The notes under the pieces were generated by a model. That model was not told the DNA's origin. It saw only the letters and a list, made by a program, of their open reading frames with translations, and ran no database searches. Below are positions 28,301-35,587 of a DNA stretch of 64,000 bases, piece after piece; within the stretch, counting starts at the first letter, position 1; every line of letters starts with the position of its first letter. The position numbers and the translations under genes were made by a program. Origin of the DNA: Gammaproteobacteria bacterium (GTDB lineage Bacteria; Pseudomonadota; Gammaproteobacteria; DSM-16500); NCBI GenBank assembly GCA_013286085.1, contig JABDGK010000005.1:1-64000 (forward strand), given 5' to 3'.

Positions 28301-28645
28301 TTAAAATTTCTTTTTTAATGAAGTGAAAATTTCATTTAAGACTACTTCAGTTTCTTGCAGAACTTCATGATTCCAAAAACGTAAAATTGAATATCCATGC
28401 GCTTGTAAAAACAGAGCACGTTTTTCATCATAAGCACATTGCTCTGCATGTTGCCCACCATCTAATTCAACAATTAGCATTTTTGCCAAGCATACAAAAT
28501 CGACCACATATGGATAAACTAAATGTTGTCTTCTGAATTTATATCCTTTTAATCGCTTAGCTCTTAAATAATACCATAGATGTTTTTCTGCATCCGTGCT
28601 GTTTTGGCGCAGTTCTTTTACGTAATTCTTAGTGAGTTCCTTCAT
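28301..28645 (-). CDS. DUF559 (Vsr-like) endonuclease-domain protein
   Basis: The 114-residue protein has the DUF559 pattern: NSTDAEKHLWYYLRAKRLKGYKFRRQ, then YVVDFVC, LIVELDGGQH and GYSILRFWNHEVLQ. The Asp of VDF, Glu-Leu-Asp-Gly and the following QH match the restriction-endonuclease-like core related to Vsr (very short patch repair). It is probably a nuclease; the substrate is unknown. The gene is enclosed by inverted copies of one palindrome, 28182-28300 and 28678-28746, touching its stop codon on one side. This suggests the gene and repeats form one unit. Length is normal for stand-alone DUF559 proteins. Confidence 0.9.
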   Translation of the reverse strand: MKELTKNYVKELRQNSTDAEKHLWYYLRAKRLKGYKFRRQHLVYPYVVDFVCLAKMLIVELDGGQHAEQCAYDEKRALFLQAHGYSILRFWNHEVLQETEVVLNEIFTSLKKKF

Positions 28646-28677
28646 GATAAATACAATCCTCGAAGTGGAAAATTAAA

Positions 28678-28746
28678 AACCTCCTCTCCCCAACCCTCTC
28701 CTCCTGCAAAAAGCGCAGGAAGAGAGGGCGCGTTCTTTCAATTTCC
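28678..28746. repeat. Right palindrome block of the DUF559 cassette (inverted)
   Basis: AACCTCCTCTCCCCAACCCT, the hairpin TCCTGCAAAAAGCGCAGGA, GAGGGCGCGTTCT and TTCAATTTCC form the inverse of the left block, including its outer GGAAATTGAAAGAACGC. The two blocks therefore bound a 565-bp cassette, 28182-28746. Confidence 0.85.
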
Positions 28747-28814
28747 GAAGAGAGGGGCGTTATTAGTTTGCGATAAATTTTGGTTTTGCTTTAGGTGGGG
28801 TTATCATGAAAATT

Positions 28815-28875
28815 GCTAGAACGCCCCCTCTCTTCCTGCGCTTTTTGCAGGAGGAGAGGGTTGGGGAGAGGAGGT
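28815..28875. repeat. Extra direct copy of the DUF559-associated palindrome
   Basis: It matches 28239-28300 almost base for base (GCTAGAACGCC to GAGGAGGTT), including upstream ATTG. It lies between the cassette and the VOC gene. The rest of the gap 28747-28814 shows no feature. Confidence 0.85.
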
Positions 28876-28907
28876 TGCAGAATTTCGTTTTAATGATTAG
28901 AAAATTA

Positions 28908-29303
28908 TTACCTATCCGTCACCGGATAATAAATCAATTGCACAATATTCCCATCCGGATCTGCACAATAAAAACTTCGTGTGCCATCGCGGTGATCTTT
29001 GGGTTTTGCTTTGATTTCAACGCTATTTGCCGCTAAATAATCATGCCAATGATCGACTTCCTGTCTTTCACCTAAGAAAAACCCAATATGATCTAAGCGT
29101 TGATGTTTTGCCGGATTAAAATCCGCTGGTGCGCGATGCAAGGCAAAATTATCACTACCCGTTGTGAGATATAAGTTATCCGGATCAGGGCGCCAATCAA
29201 TTTTCATGCCCAGTAGCTCGATATAAAAATGCTCGCATTCCGCAAAATTTTTAATGAAAAGCGCAACATGATGTAGACCGTTCGTCGGTTTGGGTTTTTG
29301 CAT
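28908..29303 (-). CDS. VOC superfamily (glyoxalase-like) protein
   Basis: The 131-residue protein has the paired beta-alpha-beta-beta-beta modules of the vicinal oxygen chelate fold: NGLHHVALFIKNFAECEHFY and RLDHIGFFLG, ending FYCADPDGNIVQLIYYP. Two expected metal-ligand histidines are present. The usual final Glu is a Gln here (NIVQLIYY), so metal use or reaction may differ from glyoxalase I. Substrate unknown. It lies 11 bases downstream of rpe on the same strand and is probably co-transcribed. Confidence 0.9.
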   Translation of the reverse strand: MQKPKPTNGLHHVALFIKNFAECEHFYIELLGMKIDWRPDPDNLYLTTGSDNFALHRAPADFNPAKHQRLDHIGFFLGERQEVDHWHDYLAANSVEIKAKPKDHRDGTRSFYCADPDGNIVQLIYYPVTDR

Positions 29304-29314
29304 AAGGTACCTGG

Positions 29315-29986
29315 TTATTTTGATTTGGCTAATTGAGCGCGCATGTCAGCAATGACTGTCGCATAATCGGGTTGTGAAAAAATTGCCGAGCCAGCGATAA
29401 ACATATCGGCACCTGCACGCGCAGCATCAAAAATATTATCGGCTTTAATGCCCCCATCAATTGCTAACATAATGTTTTTGCCGCTCTCATTAATCAATTG
29501 TCGCGCTTTTGCAATTTTTTCTAAAGAGGATGAAATAAATTGTTGGCCACCAAAACCGGGGTTGACTGACATCATCAAAACAATATCGATTTTATCCCAA
29601 ACATGTTCTAAATGTTGCAATGAAGTCGCGGGATTAATTGCCAAACCTGCCTTGCATCCTTGTTGGCGAATCAGCTCTAAGCTGCGATCAACATGATCGG
29701 AAGCTTCAGGATGAAAGGTAATATAACTCGCACCTGCTTTGGCGAACTCTAGAATCAAGTGATCGACGGGGCGTGTCATTAAATGCACGTCAATGGGGGC
29801 TTTTATCCCATACTTGCGTAAGGCGGCGCAGACCAAGGGACCTACGGTTAAGTTGGGAACGTAATGATTATCCATCACATCCAGGTGTAGCACATCCGCT
29901 CCAGCTTGCAGTACTTTGCTGGCTTCTTCGCCTAAGCGAGCAAAATCAGCCGCTAACAGTGACGGGGCAATGGTGTATTTGGCCAT
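29315..29986 (-). CDS. rpe: Ribulose-phosphate 3-epimerase
   Basis: Interconverts ribulose 5-phosphate and xylulose 5-phosphate. The 223-residue TIM barrel has [57 protein letters not shown] and the phosphate site [11 protein letters not shown]. All are typical and full length. It precedes the VOC gene. With rpiA nearby it supports an active non-oxidative pentose phosphate pathway. Confidence 0.98.
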   Translation of the reverse strand: MAKYTIAPSLLAADFARLGEEASKVLQAGADVLHLDVMDNHYVPNLTVGPLVCAALRKYGIKAPIDVHLMTRPVDHLILEFAKAGASYITFHPEASDHVDRSLELIRQQGCKAGLAINPATSLQHLEHVWDKIDIVLMMSVNPGFGGQQFISSSLEKIAKARQLINESGKNIMLAIDGGIKADNIFDAARAGADMFIAGSAIFSQPDYATVIADMRAQLAKSK

Positions 29987-30097
29987 ATTTTTTCCTTTCG
30001 TGACATAATGCGACGAGTAATACTACTAATAAATAGTGTTCGTTTCCAGAGAGGTTTACTATAATCGTTTTCTTTTAGAATCCAAAAAGGCAAGACG

Positions 30098-31375
30098 TTG
30101 CGATATTTATACACAGCACTTTTTTACTTGGCATTACCTTTCGTGTTTTTGCGTTTGCTGTGGCGTTCGCGGCGCTCGGCCGATTATCGTAAACGTTGGG
30201 CAGAACGCTTGGGATTTTGTCCTCATCAGGTTGAAAAAAGTATTTGGATTCATGCGGCGTCCGTTGGCGAAACGTTAGCAGCCATTCCGTTAGTCAAAGC
30301 ATTGAAATCACACTATCCAAGCATTCCTATTGTCATGACTAACATGACAATTACCGGTGCAGCACGTGCCAAAGCAGCATTTGGCGACACTGTTTTACAA
30401 TCTTATGTGCCTTATGATTTGCCTCCTGCCATTCAGAATTTTATCCGGTGTGTGAATCCCCTTGTTGCCCTCATTATGGAAACAGAATTGTGGCCAAATT
30501 TATTTTATGTCTGCCAAAAAAAATCGATTCCCGTGATAGTTGCGAATGCGCGGCTATCTGAAAAATCAGCGGCGGGTTATCAGCGCATCAAGCCATTAAT
30601 GCAAGGAATGATGTTAGCCACTCAAAAAATGGCTGTGCAAACACAAGTTGAAGCAGAACGCTTTATGGCTTTTGGTTTGCCTGCGGAGCGTGTTGTTGTA
30701 ACGGGCAATATAAAATTTGATATTGAAGTGCCGCAGGATTTACCCAAGAAAAGCGCTGCGCTACGCGAACATATTGGCCAAGATCGTCTCGTTTGGGTTG
30801 CAGCAAGCACGCATGCAACTGAAGAAGAAATCGTATTAGCGGCACATCGGCGCATTTTAGCAAAATATCCTGATGCATTACTGATTTTAGTGCCACGACA
30901 TCCAGAGCGTTTTGATGCGGTTTTTCAGTTGATTTCTCAACAAGGGTTTTCTGTGGTGCGACGTCGTGACAGTGCTTCGAATATAAATGCTGTAGAAGTG
31001 TATTTAGCGGATACCATGGGTGAAATGTTATTGATGTACGCTGTTTGTGATATCGCCTTTGTGGCAGGTAGTTTTGTGCCGGTGGGTGGGCACAATATGT
31101 TAGAAGCAGCTGTGCAAGGTAAACCGGTTATCACGGGGCCACAGTTATTTAATTTTGCAGAAATTAGTGCGTCATTAATTGCGGCAAAAGGGATGATGAC
31201 GGTGCACAATGAAAGTGAACTTGCACAAGAAATCCTGCATTTATTTGACGATGTTGATTATCGCAAAACAGGTGGTGAAAATGCTTATCGCTTTGTTGAA
31301 GCCAATCGGGGTGCGTTAGCGAAGCAATTGCAGGTTGTGCAAGCGATAGTAGATGCAAGAATAGAAAATAGATAG
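30098..31375 (+). CDS. waaA: 3-deoxy-D-manno-octulosonic acid transferase
   Basis: WaaA (KdtA) transfers Kdo to lipid A precursors at the inner membrane. The 425-residue GT30/GT-B protein has an N-terminal membrane anchor (YTALFYLALPFVFLRLLW), IHAASVGETLAAIPLVKAL, METELWPNLF, and a C-terminal nucleotide-sugar site with FVAGSFVPVGGHNMLEA. The start is TTG at 30098, seven bases after AAAAGG (30085-30090); no ATG fits. It is divergent from rpe. Confidence 0.96.
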   Translation: MRYLYTALFYLALPFVFLRLLWRSRRSADYRKRWAERLGFCPHQVEKSIWIHAASVGETLAAIPLVKALKSHYPSIPIVMTNMTITGAARAKAAFGDTVLQSYVPYDLPPAIQNFIRCVNPLVALIMETELWPNLFYVCQKKSIPVIVANARLSEKSAAGYQRIKPLMQGMMLATQKMAVQTQVEAERFMAFGLPAERVVVTGNIKFDIEVPQDLPKKSAALREHIGQDRLVWVAASTHATEEEIVLAAHRRILAKYPDALLILVPRHPERFDAVFQLISQQGFSVVRRRDSASNINAVEVYLADTMGEMLLMYAVCDIAFVAGSFVPVGGHNMLEAAVQGKPVITGPQLFNFAEISASLIAAKGMMTVHNESELAQEILHLFDDVDYRKTGGENAYRFVEANRGALAKQLQVVQAIVDARIENR

Positions 31376-31404
31376 TCTGTCGCGAGAGTTTGCATTACCC
31401 GCAA

Positions 31405-31450
31405 GTCCAAATCTCCTCCCCCGCGTGCGGGAGAGGGTTGGGGATGGGTG
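31405..31450. repeat. Short GC-rich palindrome related to the DUF559-associated family
   Basis: AAATCTCCTCCCCCGCGTG and CGGGAGAGGGTTGGGGATGG contain the stem CCCCCGC/GCGGG and the shared tail GAGAGGGTTGGGGA. It lies after the waaA stop and is a shortened relative of the units at 28239 and 20570. The remaining gap to 31626 shows no gene and no convincing PmrA-like box. Confidence 0.6.
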
Positions 31451-31626
31451 CTTATGTTTGCACACTGTCTACTAGAAAATATGCAAAACAATAAACCCTC
31501 ACCAAATCATCAAGTTAATCATTTTTTCCAGCTAAATTTTAAATCCGAGATATACTTAATTTTAAGGATAGTCGCAGAAGTGAAAAGGATATTGCTAGCC
31601 TAATTTTTTGAAGAATGAGGCGTCAG

Positions 31627-33141
31627 ATGTCCCGGCAGAAAGCGAAATCAGATGAATCGATTTTCACAGGAAAAACGCCAGCAATAAAGTTTTTTCATGC
31701 TCATACACGTGCAGAAATGGTGACAGATGTTGCTGAGCGCATGGCTGCATTGGCACAATCGGAAGCCATAAAGTCAGCGCAAGTTGCCCTGAATTTAGAT
31801 GCCGTTGATGGCCCCGAACTTGCTCCTGCTGTTGCGCTAGCAAAAAAACGCTTGGCAGAATTTAAAGTGGGTATGGATAAATCATCCGCCGCGGTAGAAA
31901 AATTATTTTCTGGCGCAAGTCCCGCATTGATTTCCAGAGTGATAGCAAAAAATGATTGGAAAATACAAGAGCTGCAGCAGCTTCAACGTAATCTGTGGCA
32001 AAAAGTGAATGCGCAAATTGATAATGCTAGCGAGGTGCAAAAAGAACTTGATAAAAGAGTAGCCGAAATGGCGGAGGCTCAGCACGCCAACCTTGTTGCA
32101 GAAAATACTATTTCTGTTGCAGAGGTGCTATCAACCCCATTATGTAGTTATATCCATAAATTTTTTGACGGCAATATGGGGAATGTACAATCGGTTTTGA
32201 TGGAGCTGCAAAATAATTTCAGTTTTGGTAAAGATAAAAAAGAGTTAGGCACTGTTGAAGCAGTAGTGAGTCATATAAAGTTGCTAAGCAATGAGCAACT
32301 GCTGGCAGCGATCAATATGATGCTGGCAATAAAACCAGATAAATCAGATTACGGAAGATTTATTACTAAGTTACGCGAGCATCTAGTGATTCATTTAACA
32401 AGTTATCCAACTTATGAATTTGCAAGCAAAGCCAAAGGTGGTTTGTTGACATATCATCCAGAAAAAATGATAGAACAAATTCGTAAGGACCATCAATCAA
32501 GGTTAGATATTGCTAAAAAATTATTATTAGAAAAAGTGAATGTCGTCGGTGTTGTAGTGGATATGCTGGCGGATTATAGCAATAAAATTAGCGAATTTCA
32601 GAAAATATTTGGTGTGGAAGCATCAGCATTAAAAGAGATGCAGAAATTTTCTGGCGAGATTGATCGTTATTCACAAGAGGTTATGAAATTTCTTGAATCC
32701 GAAGAAATAAAACACCTGCACAAATTAACAGAAACGTTTTTTGCAACTAACGAAAGAGAGGATGGTGTAGGTGAAAAGATTACATCTCGTTTAGAATTAA
32801 TAGAAAATCATATGGATCATGTGAAAAAAAATCTAGAAAAAATACACCACATTGCCAAGAAAGTTGGAAATGAGTATGCGCAGATTGGCGAACTTGATCA
32901 GCTAAAGGAGCGATTTAGTAATAGGAATCGTGAGATCGAGGGTGCTAAATTAGTCTTGAAAAAACTCGTAAACGAGACCGTGAATCTGGCTCAACCTGTC
33001 GTGACGGAATCTAAAAAGAGTAAGAAAATAGGGTTTCTGCCTCAAAAAATCAAGGCGTTCTTTTTGGGCGCTCGAGTTAATAAAGAATATAACGATAGTG
33101 AAAAAGTCAGTGAAAAAAAATCGAAGCAGAAAAGAAAATAA
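31627..33141 (+). CDS. Long helical orphan protein (effector candidate)
   Basis: The ATG at 31627 is chosen because GAGG (31617-31620) sits six bases before it. The 504-residue protein is not recognised. It is almost wholly helical, Lys/Glu-rich with heptad-like stretches (about 60-140 and 290-450), so probably coiled coil. It has no signal peptide. One moderately hydrophobic stretch near 460-475 (IGFLPQKIKAFFLGA) precedes a strongly basic tail (KKSKQKRK). Long coiled-coil proteins with polar tails are frequent among Legionella effectors, but no specific motif is visible. It is solitary between a repeat and the GIY-YIG tract. Confidence 0.65.
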   Translation: MSRQKAKSDESIFTGKTPAIKFFHAHTRAEMVTDVAERMAALAQSEAIKSAQVALNLDAVDGPELAPAVALAKKRLAEFKVGMDKSSAAVEKLFSGASPALISRVIAKNDWKIQELQQLQRNLWQKVNAQIDNASEVQKELDKRVAEMAEAQHANLVAENTISVAEVLSTPLCSYIHKFFDGNMGNVQSVLMELQNNFSFGKDKKELGTVEAVVSHIKLLSNEQLLAAINMMLAIKPDKSDYGRFITKLREHLVIHLTSYPTYEFASKAKGGLLTYHPEKMIEQIRKDHQSRLDIAKKLLLEKVNVVGVVVDMLADYSNKISEFQKIFGVEASALKEMQKFSGEIDRYSQEVMKFLESEEIKHLHKLTETFFATNEREDGVGEKITSRLELIENHMDHVKKNLEKIHHIAKKVGNEYAQIGELDQLKERFSNRNREIEGAKLVLKKLVNETVNLAQPVVTESKKSKKIGFLPQKIKAFFLGARVNKEYNDSEKVSEKKSKQKRK

Positions 33142-33230
33142 TAACGTGTTAGCGATAGTGTATGTGTATAATCTTAACCTGATAATTATCGTTAGTTAGT
33201 ATAAATATCCCCACCGCCTATCCCTAATTT

Positions 33231-33317
33231 CTCCGCCCATGGATCCTGAATAAACATTCCGCGTTAGCAGAGTTGTTTTTCTAAAAAAATGTGGGCGGAA
33301 TATTTTTCAGGACGACG
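33231..33317. repeat. Palindrome type B, copy 1 (GIY-YIG tract)
   Basis: It opens CTCCGCCCATGGATCCTG, continues with AATAAACATTCCGCG and a mirrored GGCGGAATATTTTTCAGG, and closes with ACGACG. The inner stem ATTCCGC/GCGGAAT is distinct from type A, while the outer ends are shared. A direct copy lies at 33974-34064, so the two bracket the intact nuclease unit. Confidence 0.85.
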
Positions 33318-33345
33318 AGCCACGTAATACATCCCCCCTCCCTCT

Positions 33346-33433
33346 CCGTCGTCCTGAAAAACCTTACGCTCACTATTCCTGAGCGAAGCCAATGCGCTAT
33401 CACGTAAGGTTTATTCAGGATCCATGAGCGGAG
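33346..33433. repeat. Palindrome type A, inverted, upstream of GIY-YIG gene
   Basis: It begins with CGTCGTCCTGAAAAACC and ends GGTTTATTCAGGATCC plus ATGAGCGGAG. The stem AACCTTACG/CGTAAGGTT folds it into a hairpin. It is the inverse of the copies at 33855, 34549 and 34668. Confidence 0.85.
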
Positions 33434-33500
33434 CGCGTAACGTTCAAGATAATCTACTATTAATACTACACTGTTAGAAAGCAAAATAAGGAGTTAAATT

Positions 33501-33788
33501 ATGTCTACTGCCTACACCTACATCATGTCAAACAAAAAACATGGCACCTTGTACATTGGATCGACCGTTGATTTGATTAAGCGCGTCTGGGAACACAAAA
33601 ATAAAATATATGGTGGTTTTACCGCTAAATATGGTTTAACTCAATTAGTTTATTTTGAAGAACACGACGGCATTATAAATGCAGGAGAACAAGAAAAACG
33701 TTTTAAAAATTGGCGGCGAGAATGGAAAATAGCATTAATAAAAAAACATAATCCATTATGGAGAGATTTGTATGAGGATATTTTATGA
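33501..33788 (+). CDS. GIY-YIG nuclease family protein
   Basis: The 95-residue protein is a stand-alone GIY-YIG domain of the YhbQ/UPF0213 kind. The first motif is TAYTYIMSN, the second GTLYIGST, then the catalytic Arg region DLIKRVWEHKN and the metal-binding Glu region NAGEQEKRFKNWRREWK. All key positions are present, so it should be active. AGGAG lies nine bases before the ATG. Related domains act in UvrC repair and homing endonucleases; this family's target is not known to me. Type A palindromes in opposite orientation flank the gene, and a decayed copy of gene plus flanks lies 800 bases away. Confidence 0.93.
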   Translation: MSTAYTYIMSNKKHGTLYIGSTVDLIKRVWEHKNKIYGGFTAKYGLTQLVYFEEHDGIINAGEQEKRFKNWRREWKIALIKKHNPLWRDLYEDIL

Positions 33789-33854
33789 TCGTATCGTTCT
33801 GTTCAAGTTGTAACGATGTTATATCAAAATGAGAATAAAGCTTTAATGTTATTT

Positions 33855-33947
33855 CTCCGCTCATGGATCCTGAATAAACCTTACGTGATAGTGTCTTGGC
33901 TTCGTTCGAAAGTTGTGAGCGTCAGGTTTTTCAGGACGACGAAGTGG
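33855..33947. repeat. Palindrome type A, direct, downstream of GIY-YIG gene
   Basis: It begins CTCCGCTCATGGATCCTG, has the stem AAACCTTACG with its partner CGTCAGGTTT, and ends CAGGACGACGAAGTGG. With the inverted copy at 33346-33433 it bounds the intact unit 33346-33947 (602 bp). The 66 bases between the nuclease stop and this copy recur at the second unit. Confidence 0.85.
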
Positions 33948-33973
33948 ATGAGATTGGATTTTTGTGGTCAGTT

Positions 33974-34064
33974 CTCTGCTCATGGATCCTGAATAAACAT
34001 TCCGCGTCAGTAGAGTTGTTTTTCTAAAAAATGTGGGCGGAATATTTTTCAGGACGACGCGGTG
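33974..34064. repeat. Palindrome type B, copy 2
   Basis: It nearly matches 33231-33317 in the same orientation, including the inner TTTTTCTAAAAAATGTGGGC. Together they form direct outer repeats around the GIY-YIG unit. The 154 bases that follow to 34218 show no gene. Confidence 0.85.
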
Positions 34065-34218
34065 GGGAGGTTTGTTGTGTAGTTTTAATTTGAGTTGACA
34101 GAAATTGTTACATTAAGTCTGAGCTATCCCATATAAACATCTCTACTTGATTATTGCTCACTGTTATTTAATCTATAGCAATCTGTCATTTTTAAACTAA
34201 AACCACTCAAGTTCTTCC

Positions 34219-34312
34219 CCACTTCGTCGTCCTGAAAAACCTTACGCCCACAACTTTTGAACGAAGCCAATACACTATCACGTAAGGTTTATTCAGGATC
34301 CATGAACGGAGA
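34219..34312. repeat. Palindrome type A, inverted, second unit
   Basis: It matches 33346-33433 (CGTCGTCCTGAAAAACC to TTCAGGATCCATGAACGGAG). The following 66 bases before the pseudogene, including TTCAAGATAATCTACTATTA, also match the first unit. Confidence 0.85.
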
Positions 34313-34378
34313 GCGTAACGTTCAAGATAATCTACTATTAATACTGCGCTGTTAGAAGGCAAAATAAGGCGTTAAATC

Positions 34379-34465
34379 ATGCCTACCGCTTACATCGTGT
34401 CGAACAAAAAACAGGGCACGTTGTGCATTGGATCCACTGTTGATTTGATCAAGTGTGTCTGGTAA
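34379..34465 (+). pseudogene. Decayed second copy of the GIY-YIG nuclease gene
   Basis: It reads 28 codons (MPTAYIVSNKKQGTLCIGST, then VDLIKCVW and stop) that align with the first third of the intact gene. Six bases are missing in the first motif, Tyr of YIG is changed to Cys, the catalytic Arg is changed to Cys, and a stop replaces the Glu after Trp. A deletion of about 180 bases then joins to the downstream flank, which again matches the first unit (CTGTTAAAGTTGTAACGATG). Confidence 0.88.
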
Positions 34466-34548
34466 TACAAAAAAACATATGATCATGCTGTTCTGTTAAA
34501 GTTGTAACGATGCTGTATCAAGATGAGAATAAAGCTTTGACGTTATTT

Positions 34549-34641
34549 CTCCGCTCATGGATCCTGAATAAACCTTACGTGATAGTGCGTTGGCTTCGTT
34601 CGAGAGTTGTGAGTGTCAGGTTTTTCAGGACGACGAAGTGG
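34549..34641. repeat. Palindrome type A, direct, second unit
   Basis: It is nearly identical to 33855-33947 and bounds the decayed unit 34219-34641 on the right. Confidence 0.85.
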
Positions 34642-34667
34642 ACGAGAGGAGGTTGTTGTGGTTGGCT

Positions 34668-34760
34668 CTTCGCTCATGGATCCGGAATAAACCTTACGTG
34701 ATAGCGCATTGGCTTCGTTCGAAAGTTGTGAGTGTAAGGTTTTTTAGGACGATGAAGCGG
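34668..34760. repeat. Palindrome type A, extra direct copy
   Basis: It is a third direct copy with small changes (GGATCCGGAATAAACC; TTTTTTAGGACGATGAAG). It ends 10 bases before the stop codon of the uracil-DNA glycosylase gene, so it may also shape the 3' end of that reverse-strand transcript. Confidence 0.8.
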
Positions 34761-34770
34761 AAAAGTTCGT

Positions 34771-35430
34771 TTATGTCGTCTGCAACATTCGGCATACCGA
34801 TTGCAAATCTTGAAATGCCTTGCTTTTATCAACGGGATTACGCAGCAAGTACGCTGGATGATAAGTCACAATCAGCGGTGTTTGGTGTCGACCATAAACA
34901 TGCACTTGATTGCGTAATTGTCCCAGCGATGCTTTGCTATTTAATAGAAAGTGCGCTGCAATTCTGCCAACAGCCAGTAATAATTTTGGTTGGACGAGCG
35001 CAATTTGTTTTTCTAAAAATGGCGTGCATAAATCCACTTCTGCTGGGAGTGGATCACGATTATTAGGTGGACGACATTTCAGAATGTTGGCGATATAAAC
35101 ACAGTCACGCTCAAAACCAATGGCTTGCAGCATGGCTGTCAGCAATTGTCCCGCTCGACCCACAAAAGGCTCGCCCTGCTGGTCCTCATTAAAGCCCGGT
35201 GCTTCACCGATTACCATCAAGTCGGCATTGATGTTGCCAACGCCAAAAACAGGCTGTGTACGGGTTTTATCTAAGCCACAGGCGGTGCAGTGCATGACAG
35301 TTGTGCGTAAGGTTTGCCAATCAGTGTCAGATGGTTCATCTTGGCACGCAGAAAGACTACTAACAGCTTGCTTTAGCTGCCAAGCTTGTATGCCCATTGC
35401 TTGTAAGTAATTGATTTTTGTAGAGTCCAT
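34771..35430 (-). CDS. Uracil-DNA glycosylase, family 4 (iron-sulfur type)
   Basis: Removes uracil from DNA. The 219-residue protein has the four cluster-binding cysteines Cys48, Cys51, Cys119 and Cys135 (HCTACGL; LKCRPPNNRDP; VDLC). It also has the active-site motif GEAPGFNEDQQGEPFVGRAG (residues 75-94) and the second motif TYHPAYLLRNP. It also fits the family whose N-terminus resembles phage DNA polymerase. Length is typical. Solitary, next to the repeat tract. Confidence 0.95.
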   Translation of the reverse strand: MDSTKINYLQAMGIQAWQLKQAVSSLSACQDEPSDTDWQTLRTTVMHCTACGLDKTRTQPVFGVGNINADLMVIGEAPGFNEDQQGEPFVGRAGQLLTAMLQAIGFERDCVYIANILKCRPPNNRDPLPAEVDLCTPFLEKQIALVQPKLLLAVGRIAAHFLLNSKASLGQLRNQVHVYGRHQTPLIVTYHPAYLLRNPVDKSKAFQDLQSVCRMLQTT

Positions 35431-35587
35431 GTGATTTTATCGGTGTGAATGAAGAAGCGCTTAGGATAATCGAATTGGATGGTTGATAACAAGTTATCAA
35501 TAGGCTATTGAATGCCCAGAGCCAGTGTAATTTTCTGTCGCTTTTAAACTGTATATATGGCCCTGAGTTGAATGGCGCCTCAGATCA

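Noticed and set aside
31511-31570. PmrA-like box before the 504-residue orphan
   Set aside because: Several TTAA cores exist but none are 11 bases apart and none has a -10 at the fixed distance.
33231-34760. CRISPR array
   Set aside because: Repeats are about 90-base palindromes in both orientations with irregular spacing and a nuclease gene between; no cas genes.
34590-35066. Forward-strand open frame over the repeat and the glycosylase gene
   Set aside because: It is translation of palindromes plus the antisense of the uracil-DNA glycosylase; no homology.
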